From the NCBI GenBank assembly GCA_022651005.1, contig JALCQD010000001.1, positions 600,366 to 664,365 on the forward strand: a stretch of DNA of 64,000 nt, in the 5' to 3' direction. The position numbers and the translations under genes were made by a program. Of the stretch, positions 35,906 to 44,976 are shown piece by piece. Below the pieces are notes generated by a model. The model had not been told where the DNA came from and did not search any database. It was given only the letters and a program-made list of their open reading frames with translations. How positions within the stretch are numbered: position 1 is the stretch's first letter; every line of letters starts with the position of its first letter. This stretch comes from Bifidobacteriaceae bacterium. Lineage in GTDB: Bacteria; Actinomycetota; Actinomycetes; Actinomycetales; Bifidobacteriaceae.

Positions 35906-38077
35906 ATGCCACAGTTAACAATCATCGTTCCTGTTTACAACGTCGAAAACTATCTCGAGCAATGCCTGACCTCCATTCAGAGGCAGACATTTACAGATTT
36001 CCACGTTCTTGTCTTCAACGATGGTTCCACAGATGGCTCCCTGAAAATCATGCAGGACTTCGCCGCCAAGGACCAGCGTTTCGAGGTCATTGACAAGCCG
36101 AACGAAGGCTACGGCGCCACATGCAACCGCGGACTCAATGCCGCAACAACCGAATGGGTTGCCATCGTCGAGCCTGACGACTTTATCGCCCCCGACATGT
36201 ACGAAGAGCTGCTCACTGCAGCCTCCAGCGAGCAGGAGAAGCGTCCCGAAATCGTCAAGGGCTCGTACTGGGAGTATTACGATCCCGCTGACGGCTACGC
36301 AGACGCTCTGCGCAAGCCGAACCTGTCGATTTTCGCTCCCAAGCGTCGCACGGTGTCGAATATCGAAGGCAATATCGAGTTGCTCGTGCACCACCCTTCC
36401 ATTTGGTCCGCCATCTACCGCCGCAGCTTCCTGGATAGCAACAAACTGCGCTTCGTGGAAGCCAAGGGAGCCGGATGGGTCGACAACCCCTTCTACTTCG
36501 CCGCACTCAACCTCGCACAGAACATCGTCTGGGTACCGCGCCCGTATTATTACTACCGCATGACCAACGCGGATGCCTCCCGTTATCTCAAGGACTTCCA
36601 CGTTCCCTTCGACCGTCTGCGGGAAATGCGCGCCTTCGCCGATTCCCATACCATTTCGCGCCGTGCCACGGGTGTGCTGTACGCGCGTGAGCTCGACTAC
36701 ATCGATCAGGTGGTCAACAAGTACGGTTTTAACGAGGCGGATCCGGAGCTCAACAAGCTTATCCACGAGGTCATCGACCCCATGGATTCCACCATCATCT
36801 TCTCCGACTCGCACATCCTGCCGAAATTCCGCGCCTACTACATGGACTTCACGGGAACGGGCCAGCAGATCGCAGACCATGCGGCAGTGAGCGGCCCTCA
36901 TCTCAGCATCGTGGTGGCATTGCACGATCAGCGTGACGCCGTGGTGCCGTTCATCTCGAATCTGCTCGCCACCACCGACTTCCCCTTTGAAGTGGTTGCA
37001 GTGGACTGCAAGTCCACCGATCGCACCGTGGCAGCCGTCTCCCACCTCACGCATAAGGACAAACGCGTCCGTCTCATCAAGAGTGACTCGGAGAATCTGG
37101 CAGACGGTCTCAATGCGGGCTTGGCCGCGGCTAAGGGCGAGTATGTGCTCTTTGCCGACGCCGGCGCAAGCGTCGAGATGAAGGACGTCCCCACACTCCT
37201 CGCCACCGCCCATTCACACCACGCAGTGCTTGTGGAGTGCGGAATCCGCGCGGAATTCGCTGAGGAGACGCTTCTGCGCGCACACGCCGATTCCAGCATC
37301 GACGTCATCGATTCGGGACGATACATCTTCTCCCAGCCCGTCACCGCCATCAAGGACTTCCTGATGGCCATTCGTCCCAACGAACTCGGCAACACCTTCT
37401 TCCGCCGCACGTTCCTCACCGACCACGCCATCACTGCCGGAGAGACTGATGGCACCAGCGAGGCGGTGCTGCTCGCGCGTGCCTTCGCCACTCTGCTCGA
37501 CGCCACCACCGCAATTGGCAACGTGCTCACCGCCACGCGCACCGTGCGCGGCGCCACCACTGACATTCCGGTGACTCAGCCCTTCTACCGCCAGAAGCTC
37601 TACGCCATTGACGACAAGACCCCCAAGGCCACCGCACCGGCTGTTTTGCAGGCGATGAAGGAGCTCTCAGGTCGCTCCGACTACCCGGAGTACGAAAAGT
37701 CGCTCAAGCACCTGCTTCTGGAATCCTTCTCGGCAGACGTGCACGCCTGCGTCACCACGGAATCTCTCGACGGCTATCTCGACACCATGACGGAACCGCT
37801 CATCGCGGCCATCGGCGACTCAACCGCCAAGGAACTCGACTGCGAGGGACCGTTCAACGAGTTCCAACGTCTCACACGCAACGACAGGTCGTTCTTCTAC
37901 ATGCACCTGTACATGCAGACGCTCAACCAGCTGAAGAAGTCGAAGGACCGCAACCGCCGCCTCGTGCTGTCTACGCGGTATCAGGTGGGCGAAAAGATCA
38001 TTCGCCTGGGCCGCACGCTCACGCCCACGGGAGTCGTGGCAAACATCCGTAGGAAGATCACGCAGCGTCTGCGGTAA
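35906..38077 (+). CDS. Large glycosyltransferase with two GT2-type domains
   Basis: The start at 35906 (MPQLTIIVPVYNVENYLEQC) has GAGGA eight bases upstream; a GTG at 35891 would add five residues. The 723-residue protein has a complete GT2 domain at about 1-220, with NDGSTDGSL, GYGATCNRGL and a metal-site EPDD. A second, degenerate GT2-like domain at about 330-450 has LSIVVALHDQRD, CKSTDRT and FADAGAS. A helical C-terminus of about 250 residues ends basic. N-terminal domains of this type occur in wall teichoic-acid glycosyltransferases such as TarS and TarP, but this is family resemblance only. Being last in glf-tarI-tarJ, it may act on ribitol-phosphate units or add galactofuranose. Confidence 0.75.
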   Translation: MPQLTIIVPVYNVENYLEQCLTSIQRQTFTDFHVLVFNDGSTDGSLKIMQDFAAKDQRFEVIDKPNEGYGATCNRGLNAATTEWVAIVEPDDFIAPDMYEELLTAASSEQEKRPEIVKGSYWEYYDPADGYADALRKPNLSIFAPKRRTVSNIEGNIELLVHHPSIWSAIYRRSFLDSNKLRFVEAKGAGWVDNPFYFAALNLAQNIVWVPRPYYYYRMTNADASRYLKDFHVPFDRLREMRAFADSHTISRRATGVLYARELDYIDQVVNKYGFNEADPELNKLIHEVIDPMDSTIIFSDSHILPKFRAYYMDFTGTGQQIADHAAVSGPHLSIVVALHDQRDAVVPFISNLLATTDFPFEVVAVDCKSTDRTVAAVSHLTHKDKRVRLIKSDSENLADGLNAGLAAAKGEYVLFADAGASVEMKDVPTLLATAHSHHAVLVECGIRAEFAEETLLRAHADSSIDVIDSGRYIFSQPVTAIKDFLMAIRPNELGNTFFRRTFLTDHAITAGETDGTSEAVLLARAFATLLDATTAIGNVLTATRTVRGATTDIPVTQPFYRQKLYAIDDKTPKATAPAVLQAMKELSGRSDYPEYEKSLKHLLLESFSADVHACVTTESLDGYLDTMTEPLIAAIGDSTAKELDCEGPFNEFQRLTRNDRSFFYMHLYMQTLNQLKKSKDRNRRLVLSTRYQVGEKIIRLGRTLTPTGVVANIRRKITQRLR

Positions 38078-38117
38078 GGACAGTGCGGTAAGTACGGTAA
38101 ATACTCTTACCGATGCG

Positions 38118-38165
38118 AAAGGGGCGGTGCACGCGTAGATAATTGCGCGCACCGCCCCTTTATTA
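38118..38165. terminator. Bidirectional terminator between the GT and licD genes
   Basis: AAAGGGGCGGTGC (38118-38130) pairs with GCACCGCCCCTTT, ending at 38161. A T/A-rich tail (ATTAAATTA) follows. The hairpin serves convergent genes, with A and T runs on both sides. Confidence 0.85.
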
Positions 38166-38180
38166 AATTAAATGCAGCTC

Positions 38181-39206
38181 TTATTCTGCGATATAGCTTT
38201 CGAGCGCCTGCCTCACGGCGTCCTCTTCCAGCTCCTTGCGGGAGACGTGCTGGAAGTGCGAATCGATGTCGTTGGGCAACTCCCAGATGTCTCCGTAGGG
38301 GCCGTCGAGGAACTTGTCTTTATTGTTGGGCGTCCAGATTTGGATGTCCTCGAATTGCATCTCGCGTGCCGGGAACCAGTCGCTCATAGGGCCAATGTAC
38401 GGGAAGTGCGTGGGGTCGTCGAAGTTCTCGATGGAGCGGTACATGCCCTTGGCGTGCTCGCGGTCGGTCACGTACGATTCCTGCAGTTCTTCGGCACGGT
38501 ACTTCGCAAACTCCTCGCGCACTTGTGCGGACAGAGGATTCGAGTCCTCCATCATCCAGATGCCGGGCCATTCGGAGAAGCGGAACTTCTCGTGAATCTC
38601 GCTCTTCATGCGCTTGCGGTACTCCTGGGAGCGCTGGAACATTTCGAGCGTGGGCTCGCTGGTCCAATCGAAGATGAAGAGGTCCACAAATGCCGGGTTG
38701 TTGGGATCGGTGGTGCGGAAGCGAATCTGCTCGCACACGGCGCGGTAATCCCACACCGTCACGATGCGGTGCGTGGTGGAGTTCTCGAGAGCCTTGGTGA
38801 GAACCGCGAGATCGTCGCGGCTCATGGCAACGTCGAGGTCGTCATCCCAAGGAATGAAGCCCTGATGGCGTTCGGCGCCGATGAGCGTGCCGCCCGTGGC
38901 AAGGTATTGAATGCCGTTGGCCTCGCACACCTCGCGCAGTTCGCGCAGAATCTTGGTTTGCGCCTTCTGCAGCAGAGCCATGTCTCCCGATGCCTTGGGG
39001 ATAAGACTGAAGAAGCGGCGCTTGGCGTCGGCCTGTGTCTCTCCGTCACGCTGGAAAAGGGCCCAGAAGCGAATTTCGGTCTTGGGGTCGCTCGCGTTGG
39101 CGAGGCGCTTGAGTCCGCGCAGCTCGGCGTTCACGTGGTGTTCGAAGTCGTGGAAGGACCGGGACGACACCGGCATCAACGATTTAATTCTGTGCATGAA
39201 TCCCAT
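38181..39206 (-). CDS. LicD-family phosphotransferase
   Basis: The 341-residue protein carries the LicD nucleotidyltransferase-fold core ATGGTLIGAERHQGFIPWDD at about 103-122, continuing into a DDLDVAMSRDDL segment. These are the sugar/metal-binding Gly-Thr and Asp clusters. LicD proteins transfer phosphocholine or other phospho-alcohols from CDP-activated donors to surface glycans. Here CDP-ribitol or CDP-glycerol are plausible donors, given tarI and the glycerophosphotransferase nearby. The gene overlaps the ABC ATPase gene by one base, so decoration and export are coexpressed. Confidence 0.85.
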   Translation of the reverse strand: MGFMHRIKSLMPVSSRSFHDFEHHVNAELRGLKRLANASDPKTEIRFWALFQRDGETQADAKRRFFSLIPKASGDMALLQKAQTKILRELREVCEANGIQYLATGGTLIGAERHQGFIPWDDDLDVAMSRDDLAVLTKALENSTTHRIVTVWDYRAVCEQIRFRTTDPNNPAFVDLFIFDWTSEPTLEMFQRSQEYRKRMKSEIHEKFRFSEWPGIWMMEDSNPLSAQVREEFAKYRAEELQESYVTDREHAKGMYRSIENFDDPTHFPYIGPMSDWFPAREMQFEDIQIWTPNNKDKFLDGPYGDIWELPNDIDSHFQHVSRKELEEDAVRQALESYIAE

Positions 39207-40051
39207 TAGTCTTCGTCCTCTTTCACCTTGACAACACGGCGGTTCAGCATGATGGAAAGCACCTCGTCGCTCGGGCCATCCGCAATGAGCTTACCGTGAG
39301 ACAGCAGCACCGCGCGGTCGCAGAAGTCGAGGATCTGCTTGGTGGAGTGCGACACGATGACGAGCGTGGTGCCGCCCGCCTTGAGCTCCTTGATGCGCTT
39401 GGCGCACTTCTTGCGGAAGGGCTCGTCGCCCACGGCGAGCACCTCGTCGACGAGGAACACGTCCGGGTTGGAGTACACGGCCACGGAGAACGCCAGACGC
39501 ATGTACATACCCGAGGAGTAAAAGCGCACTTCCGTGTCGAGGAAGCGGCCGATTTCGGAGAACGCCACGATGTCGTCAAAGGCGGCATCGATCTGTTCCT
39601 TGGTCATACCGAGAATGGCACCGTTGAGGTACACGTTCTCCCGGCCCGTGAGATCGTTGCTGAATCCTGCGCCTACCTCGATGAGGCCTGCCACGTGGCC
39701 ACGGGTCTTGATGAAGCCGCCGTCCACCTGCTGCACCCCGGAGATGCACTTGAGCAGGGTTGACTTGCCGGAACCATTGAGCCCGATGAGACCCACGGAT
39801 TCGCCCTCATGGATATCGATGGTGACGTCATCGAGCGCGGTGAAGATGTTGTTGTCGTTCGGAGCCTTGCGTCGCAGAAGCCTGCGAACGAATTCGTCCT
39901 TCAGGGACACGGTTTTTTGCAGACGGAACTTCTTCGTCACGTGGTTCACCTGAACCATGAGCGGAGTCGTTTCCTCTTCCAACGGCGTGAGGGCGGCGAG
40001 GGCGGCCTTTTTGTCGAATTTCTCTTTTTCTGCGTATTTCTTCTCTGCCAT
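39206..40051 (-). CDS. ABC polysaccharide/teichoic-acid exporter ATPase (TagH/Wzt type)
   Basis: The 281-residue ATPase has Walker A GLNGSGKST near residue 93. The motif GRENVYLNGAILGMT is typical of polysaccharide exporters; the signature region is the variant YSSGMYMRLAFSVA. Walker B is VFLVDEVLAVGD. It lacks the long C-terminal carbohydrate-binding domain of O-antigen Wzt proteins, so the polymer is probably recognised in another way. It pairs with the permease encoded 9 bases upstream to flip lipid-linked polymer across the membrane. Confidence 0.9.
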   Translation of the reverse strand: MAEKKYAEKEKFDKKAALAALTPLEEETTPLMVQVNHVTKKFRLQKTVSLKDEFVRRLLRRKAPNDNNIFTALDDVTIDIHEGESVGLIGLNGSGKSTLLKCISGVQQVDGGFIKTRGHVAGLIEVGAGFSNDLTGRENVYLNGAILGMTKEQIDAAFDDIVAFSEIGRFLDTEVRFYSSGMYMRLAFSVAVYSNPDVFLVDEVLAVGDEPFRKKCAKRIKELKAGGTTLVIVSHSTKQILDFCDRAVLLSHGKLIADGPSDEVLSIMLNRRVVKVKEDED

Positions 40052-40060
40052 GTGCTCCCC

Positions 40061-40951
40061 CTACAGCTCCTGTGCGAAGCGCCCCTCGAGGCGCTTGAAG
40101 ACGAGTTCCGCGAGACCCAGCACCAACAACGAAACGACCATTGAAATGCCACCGTTGATGAGGACGTGCGGGGGCAAAGCTTCCGTTCCGCTTGTGGTAG
40201 GGAACCAGAACCCGAGCTGGAAGAGATTGACGGAGGCGGTGACCGGGTAGAGCAGATAAATCATGAGGCCCCAGTGCGGAAGCACGGCGGCGACCATGGT
40301 CCATTTGTACAGCACCGGCGACACCCAGGAGGACAGCATATTGATGACGTCCACGAAGTTTTCGGCGTCCTGATAGAACACGTCGAGGGCACCGAAGAGA
40401 ATGCCCAGCGCCAATCCGAAGGCAGCTACGTTGATGAATCCGATGATGATTGCCAGGATGCGCCCCGGCGTCACGCCGCCAAACCAACCGCTAAAGACGC
40501 AGAAGATAAAGAGAATCGCCACCTGCGGGTAGAAGTGCACCATGGCCACGCGCAGGCTCGATACCGGGAAAAGCTCACGCGGCAAGTAAATTTTCTTGAC
40601 AAGGCCACGGTTGGAACGGATGGAGCGCGTGCACTGGCGCAGCGTCTCGGTGAAGAAGTTGACGGCGATCATGCCGGAGAAAAGGTAGAGCGCGTAGTTC
40701 TCGCCCCTCTTGGAGAGGCCGAGGAAAATACCCATGACGACGTAGTACACGAAGAACTGCGTCAACGGCTTGATATAGGTCCAAATCATGCCGAGGAAAG
40801 AGCCGCGGTAACGTACCTTCATGTCCTTGGAGACGATGAGCTTCAGAAGATAACGATAATTAAAGACCGCGAGAAGTCCCTGCCATTTACCCGGGGTTTT
40901 AAGCTCCCCAAGATCGGTGGCGTCATCTGTGTGTGTACTTTTCATCGTCAC
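40061..40951 (-). CDS. ABC polysaccharide/teichoic-acid exporter permease (TagG/Wzm type)
   Basis: The 296-residue membrane protein has six hydrophobic helices. The cytosolic start KDMKVRYRGSFLGMIWTYIK near residue 42 is the hallmark of the ABC-2 polysaccharide permeases, followed by RSNRGLVKKIYLPRELFPVS. It exports polymer together with the ATPase gene downstream. The start is either GTG at 40951 or ATG at 40945; neither has a strong ribosome site. The set permease-ATPase-licD is transcribed divergently from the pyruvyltransferase-like gene. Confidence 0.9.
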   Translation of the reverse strand: MTMKSTHTDDATDLGELKTPGKWQGLLAVFNYRYLLKLIVSKDMKVRYRGSFLGMIWTYIKPLTQFFVYYVVMGIFLGLSKRGENYALYLFSGMIAVNFFTETLRQCTRSIRSNRGLVKKIYLPRELFPVSSLRVAMVHFYPQVAILFIFCVFSGWFGGVTPGRILAIIIGFINVAAFGLALGILFGALDVFYQDAENFVDVINMLSSWVSPVLYKWTMVAAVLPHWGLMIYLLYPVTASVNLFQLGFWFPTTSGTEALPPHVLINGGISMVVSLLVLGLAELVFKRLEGRFAQEL

Positions 40952-41087
40952 ACATACTACTCAATGGGGTCCTCACGGTGAAAACGGAATCCGCTTAATC
41001 ACACAGCCTTGCCACAGAGCGCGTGATTTTTAACACATCTTTGTGCCGTTTATGACTTTTCCCATGTGAGCGGTTGATAATTAACCC

Positions 41088-42713
41088 ATGGAACCGCAAC
41101 GAATCCTCATGCGCGCGGGTCGCCCGCCCCACGACGAAACCTCGAATCCCGCTGCATTGGCGTGGCGCGGCGGCGGCCACTTCGCCTCCAACTCGGGCAA
41201 CATGCTCTTCTCCGACGCCATGTACCGAGTGCTGAACACCTCCGCCGCGTCCGTGACGTGCGACGCCTACCTTCCCGAGCGTTACGTGCTCTCCGATGAC
41301 CAGATTTCCCATATCAATGACACGTACAGCGCCTATGTTATTCCGCTAGCCAACGCCTTCCGCGATTCCTTCCTCCCTGCTCTGAATCGGCTCACCACGA
41401 ATATCGAACGCCTCACCATTCCCGTGGTGGTGGGGAGCGTGGGGTGCCAACTGGATCTCGACGACGCCCACGCAACAATTTCCGACGACGTGGCCGCCAG
41501 CACGCGCCGCTTCGTCTCCGCCATTCTCGACCACTCGCCCCAGATCGGCGTCCGTGGCGATACGACGCGCAGAGTGCTGCTGAACTTGGGCTTCCACGAC
41601 GCAGATATCGCCGTCATCGGCTGCCCCTCCATGTTTTCCCGCACGCGCACCTTCAGCGTGGCGAAGACGCTTGACCGGCTTTCCACTGATTCTTTGCTCG
41701 CCACGAACTTCGAGGCCGGCAACACAAATTTCGGAACTGCTGGAGCCGCCTCGGACGAGGCGCTCAGCACTGTCTATTCGGCGAATGAGAACGCATACAG
41801 TCATCTCACGTCCGTCTTCCAGACTCTCGACGGGGCGAATCTGGTTCTCTGGGGGCAACTGGCGAAGAACTTCCCCGAGGGCACCCCACGTTCCTCGGCC
41901 GACAGCGCGTACGCGGAATCCCGCTTGCGCTTCTTCACGAATACGCGCTCATGGTGTGACTTCATGTCCACTCAGGACTTCTCATTCGGCATCAGAATCC
42001 ACGGTGCCATCGCGGCATTGGTGAGCGGTACGCCCGCCTACTTGCTCTCCGTGGACTCACGCACCCAAGAGCTCGGAGATTACCACGGGATTCCCCGGCA
42101 ATCGCTCACGTCCGCGGTGGAGTCCGGCCATTACCTCGCCCAGGACTTCTACGAGCAAGCAGACTTCACGGAATTCAACGCGCGCATGCCAGAGAACTGG
42201 GATCGTTACTACGCGTACCTCGAGGCGTGCGGACTGCATCACATCCACGAGGCGGGTTTCGAGAATCCCGACTACGACCAGGTGCTGCGAACCTTCCATC
42301 CCACACCTGGCATGGCGCCCATCTCGCTGAACGATCCCGAGGGCCTCGCCGAGCGCTTCCTATGGCTCCGCCAGGATCGCGACCGGGACCACTGGCGCCC
42401 GGTGCACAATTACCACCCCGATTTCGAGCTCGACGCGGAACTCAGCGAAAAAGTACGCTCGCCACAGGGAGTTATCAAGGACCTGCGAAAAGCAGTAGCT
42501 GCCGAAAAAACCACGAGCCGCAACCTGCAGCGCCGTCTCGACGAACAGGCGGCATCTCTACGAACCTCTCAAGAGAAATCCGCAAGGCTGTCGTCGACGC
42601 TCGCCACGGCCCAGAAAGAAATCGAGGAACTGCAACGCTTCCGCACCGAGGCGAGCCAGTCGTTTGGAACGCGGCTAGCAAAAGCGATCAAGCGACGGCT
42701 ACATCTCAAATAA
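41088..42713 (+). CDS. Polysaccharide pyruvyltransferase-family protein with C-terminal coiled coil
   Basis: The 541-residue protein has the pattern of the pyruvyltransferase family (GT-B fold). An early GGGHFASNSGNMLFSDAM segment is followed by IPVVVGSVGCQLD, IGVRGDTTRRVL and IAVIGCPSMF. A late HGAIAALVSGTPAYLL carries the conserved His. Members add a ketal pyruvate to sugars or act as glycosyltransferases. The last 100 residues form a probable coiled coil with a basic end (KAIKRRLHLK). The substrate is unknown, but the context implies a surface polymer. The next gene follows after 94 bases on the same strand. Confidence 0.8.
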   Translation: MEPQRILMRAGRPPHDETSNPAALAWRGGGHFASNSGNMLFSDAMYRVLNTSAASVTCDAYLPERYVLSDDQISHINDTYSAYVIPLANAFRDSFLPALNRLTTNIERLTIPVVVGSVGCQLDLDDAHATISDDVAASTRRFVSAILDHSPQIGVRGDTTRRVLLNLGFHDADIAVIGCPSMFSRTRTFSVAKTLDRLSTDSLLATNFEAGNTNFGTAGAASDEALSTVYSANENAYSHLTSVFQTLDGANLVLWGQLAKNFPEGTPRSSADSAYAESRLRFFTNTRSWCDFMSTQDFSFGIRIHGAIAALVSGTPAYLLSVDSRTQELGDYHGIPRQSLTSAVESGHYLAQDFYEQADFTEFNARMPENWDRYYAYLEACGLHHIHEAGFENPDYDQVLRTFHPTPGMAPISLNDPEGLAERFLWLRQDRDRDHWRPVHNYHPDFELDAELSEKVRSPQGVIKDLRKAVAAEKTTSRNLQRRLDEQAASLRTSQEKSARLSSTLATAQKEIEELQRFRTEASQSFGTRLAKAIKRRLHLK

Positions 42714-42807
42714 TCTGAGGAACCGACCCGCCCAATCGCGTGAAATCTGTGGGCGGACTTAGCGCAGCCTCACCGCAGGCACGCCCTGAATTTGTATACT
42801 TGGCACC

Positions 42808-44868
42808 ATGTCACAGACCACGAACAGTTGGGAAACCGTCAATCGCGTCGTCTATCCGGTGCGCGACGCGTCCCTGACCGCCCCGCTCTACGTCATTAAG
42901 TGGACTCGTCCTCTCATCAGCGAAGCCGTATTCAACACGAGCGAGCGCCGTGCAACCCTCGACTTCTCGCACATCAACTCGGCGCAGTTCGAGCGCCTTG
43001 TGCGTCAGGGTGCCGCGAAAGCCGCCGCCATGAACGTATCCGGCTCCGATGCCCCCTTTACCATCGACTCCCGTGACGCGCTCACGGTGCTCAGCCGCGG
43101 CCACGTGAGCCTGTGCACGTTCTTCAACGCCTTCCCCGCTGGCTACTGGCGCCGTTGGACCAAGGTGCGCGAGGTGCGTTTCGAGGCACGCGTCAAGGGC
43201 ACCGGCACGCTCACGCTTTTCCGCTCCACTGGCCGAGGCCTCTTCACACCCGTGACCTCGCTGGAAATTAACGCACCGAACCGTGCACGCACCGTGAGCG
43301 CGCAAGTGCCGTTGGTCAACATGATGGATGGCGGATACGTCTGGTTCGACGCCTCTGCAGGCCAGGGAGCGGACGATGCGCTCACAGTTTCGCAAGCACA
43401 CTGGCAGGTGCCGTCCGAGCTGTCGACGGCCACTCCGCGCGGCACGTCTGCCGACGGCGACGCAAAGCAGCGCACCTCACTGTCCGTTGCCATCACGACG
43501 TTCAATCGGCCCACGTATTGCCGCGATCAATTGCGGGCGCTGAGCGAGGCAACCGAGTTGCGCGAGCGCCTCGACACCATCTATTGCACCGACCAGGGCA
43601 CAGATCTCGTAAGCTCACAGCCTGACTTCGAGGCAATTGCCAAGGACCTCGGGGATCAGCTTCGGTATATACGGCAACGCAATCTGGGAGGCTCGGGCGG
43701 CTTCTCCCGCGGCATGTACGAAACGGTAAAGGCAGGCCGCAGCGACTACACGCTCGTGCTCGACGACGACGCCATCAGCGAGCCGGAGGCCATCCTGCGG
43801 GCGATGCAATTCGCCGACTACACAACGCGTCCCACCATTGTGGGCGGTGGCATGCTCCATCTCGACAACCGCACGATTCTGTACTCGCAGGGCGAGCGCA
43901 TGAACATGAATTCCATGTGGATGCGGCCCTCCCAAGGCCTGAAATACAACCACGACTTCGCGGCGGAACCCCTGCGCGACTCCCCCGAGCGCCATCGCCG
44001 CATCGATGAAGACTTCAACGGCTGGTGGATGTGTCTCATCCCCACCGCCATCATCGAGGAAATTGGGCTGTCTCTGCCAATATTTATCAAGTTTGACGAC
44101 ATGGAGTACTCGCTGCGTGCCAAGGAGCACGGCTATCCCACGGTAGGGCTTCCGGGCGTTGCCGTGTGGCATCAGGCGTGGCACGACAAGGATCCTGCCC
44201 GCACTTGGGAGGAATACTTCTTCCAGAGGAACCGCTGGATCTGCGCGCTGCTGCATTGCCCGCACCCGACGAAGCGCTTCCTTTTCGAGATGATGTATGG
44301 CGATCTCAACGTAGGCATGCGTCTGGTGTACTCAGCGCTCGAGCTGCGGCACATGGGCTTGCGCGATATTTTGCGCGGCCCGGAGGAGATTGTTGCCTCC
44401 ATGCCCACGAAGCTGGCCGAGGTACGAACGGTGCGGGGAGCCTTTGACGACGCTCAGAGCTCCGACTCACTCGACGACTTCCCCGAACCGGCATCAGACG
44501 TGCCAGGTATCGCGGCGCGTTCCAAGCTCTCGCTGACCGCCCGTGGCGTTGCCGATGCGGTGAGTGCTCTGACGGCACACGGACGTCGCGGATCTGGCGT
44601 TGACGACGAACGACCCGCCACCACGATTCCGGCGACCGAGGAGCTGTGGGAATCCTTCCACGGTGTGAGCTCGGCGTTGGTGACATCTCCCGATGGCAGT
44701 TCCGCTGCGTGGCTCAAGCGTGATTCCGACAGATTCCGCGCCATGATGAAGGAGGGCGGCACGCTCGCTCATCATGTGTATCGCGAGTGGGAGCGCTTGT
44801 CTGCGGAGTATCGTGCGGCCGATATGGCGAGCATGGAGACGTGGGAGAAGCTGTTCAAAGAGAGCTGA
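42808..44868 (+). CDS. GlfT2-like galactofuranosyltransferase
   Basis: The 686-residue enzyme has an N-terminal beta-rich domain (about 1-215). A GT2 domain begins SVAITTFNRPTYC, with QRNLGGSGGFSRG and a metal-binding DDD at 319-321. FIKFDDMEYSLRAKEHGYPT is followed by the catalytic HQAWHDKD (His455, His459). A helical C-terminus completes the mycobacterial GlfT2 architecture, which builds galactofuran chains from UDP-Galf. With glf at 32849 this gives a complete Galf donor-transferase pair. The protein is soluble and probably associates with the membrane by its C-terminal helices. Confidence 0.88.
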   Translation: MSQTTNSWETVNRVVYPVRDASLTAPLYVIKWTRPLISEAVFNTSERRATLDFSHINSAQFERLVRQGAAKAAAMNVSGSDAPFTIDSRDALTVLSRGHVSLCTFFNAFPAGYWRRWTKVREVRFEARVKGTGTLTLFRSTGRGLFTPVTSLEINAPNRARTVSAQVPLVNMMDGGYVWFDASAGQGADDALTVSQAHWQVPSELSTATPRGTSADGDAKQRTSLSVAITTFNRPTYCRDQLRALSEATELRERLDTIYCTDQGTDLVSSQPDFEAIAKDLGDQLRYIRQRNLGGSGGFSRGMYETVKAGRSDYTLVLDDDAISEPEAILRAMQFADYTTRPTIVGGGMLHLDNRTILYSQGERMNMNSMWMRPSQGLKYNHDFAAEPLRDSPERHRRIDEDFNGWWMCLIPTAIIEEIGLSLPIFIKFDDMEYSLRAKEHGYPTVGLPGVAVWHQAWHDKDPARTWEEYFFQRNRWICALLHCPHPTKRFLFEMMYGDLNVGMRLVYSALELRHMGLRDILRGPEEIVASMPTKLAEVRTVRGAFDDAQSSDSLDDFPEPASDVPGIAARSKLSLTARGVADAVSALTAHGRRGSGVDDERPATTIPATEELWESFHGVSSALVTSPDGSSAAWLKRDSDRFRAMMKEGGTLAHHVYREWERLSAEYRAADMASMETWEKLFKES

Positions 44869-44895
44869 TACTCGTTCTTGCTCTTGCTCATGTGA

Positions 44896-44941
44896 AAGGG
44901 GCTGGGTCTGCGTGGGAAACCTCACGCAGACCCAGCCCCTT
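44896..44941. terminator. Terminator between the GlfT2-like and GH25 genes
   Basis: AAGGGGCTGGGTCTGCGTG pairs with CACGCAGACCCAGCCCCTT around a short loop of about eight bases. It lies between convergent genes. Confidence 0.85.
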
Positions 44942-44976
44942 CCGTATCACTTGGTGCTATTTTGTGTTACCCGGCA

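Noticed and set aside
35915..37213. A 432-codon open frame antisense to the tandem GT2 gene
   Set aside because: The plus-strand frame carries clear GT2 motifs; the antisense product has none and reflects codon bias at high G+C.
38172..39209. A 345-codon open frame antisense to licD
   Set aside because: LicD motifs are on the minus strand; the overlapping plus-strand frame is compositional.
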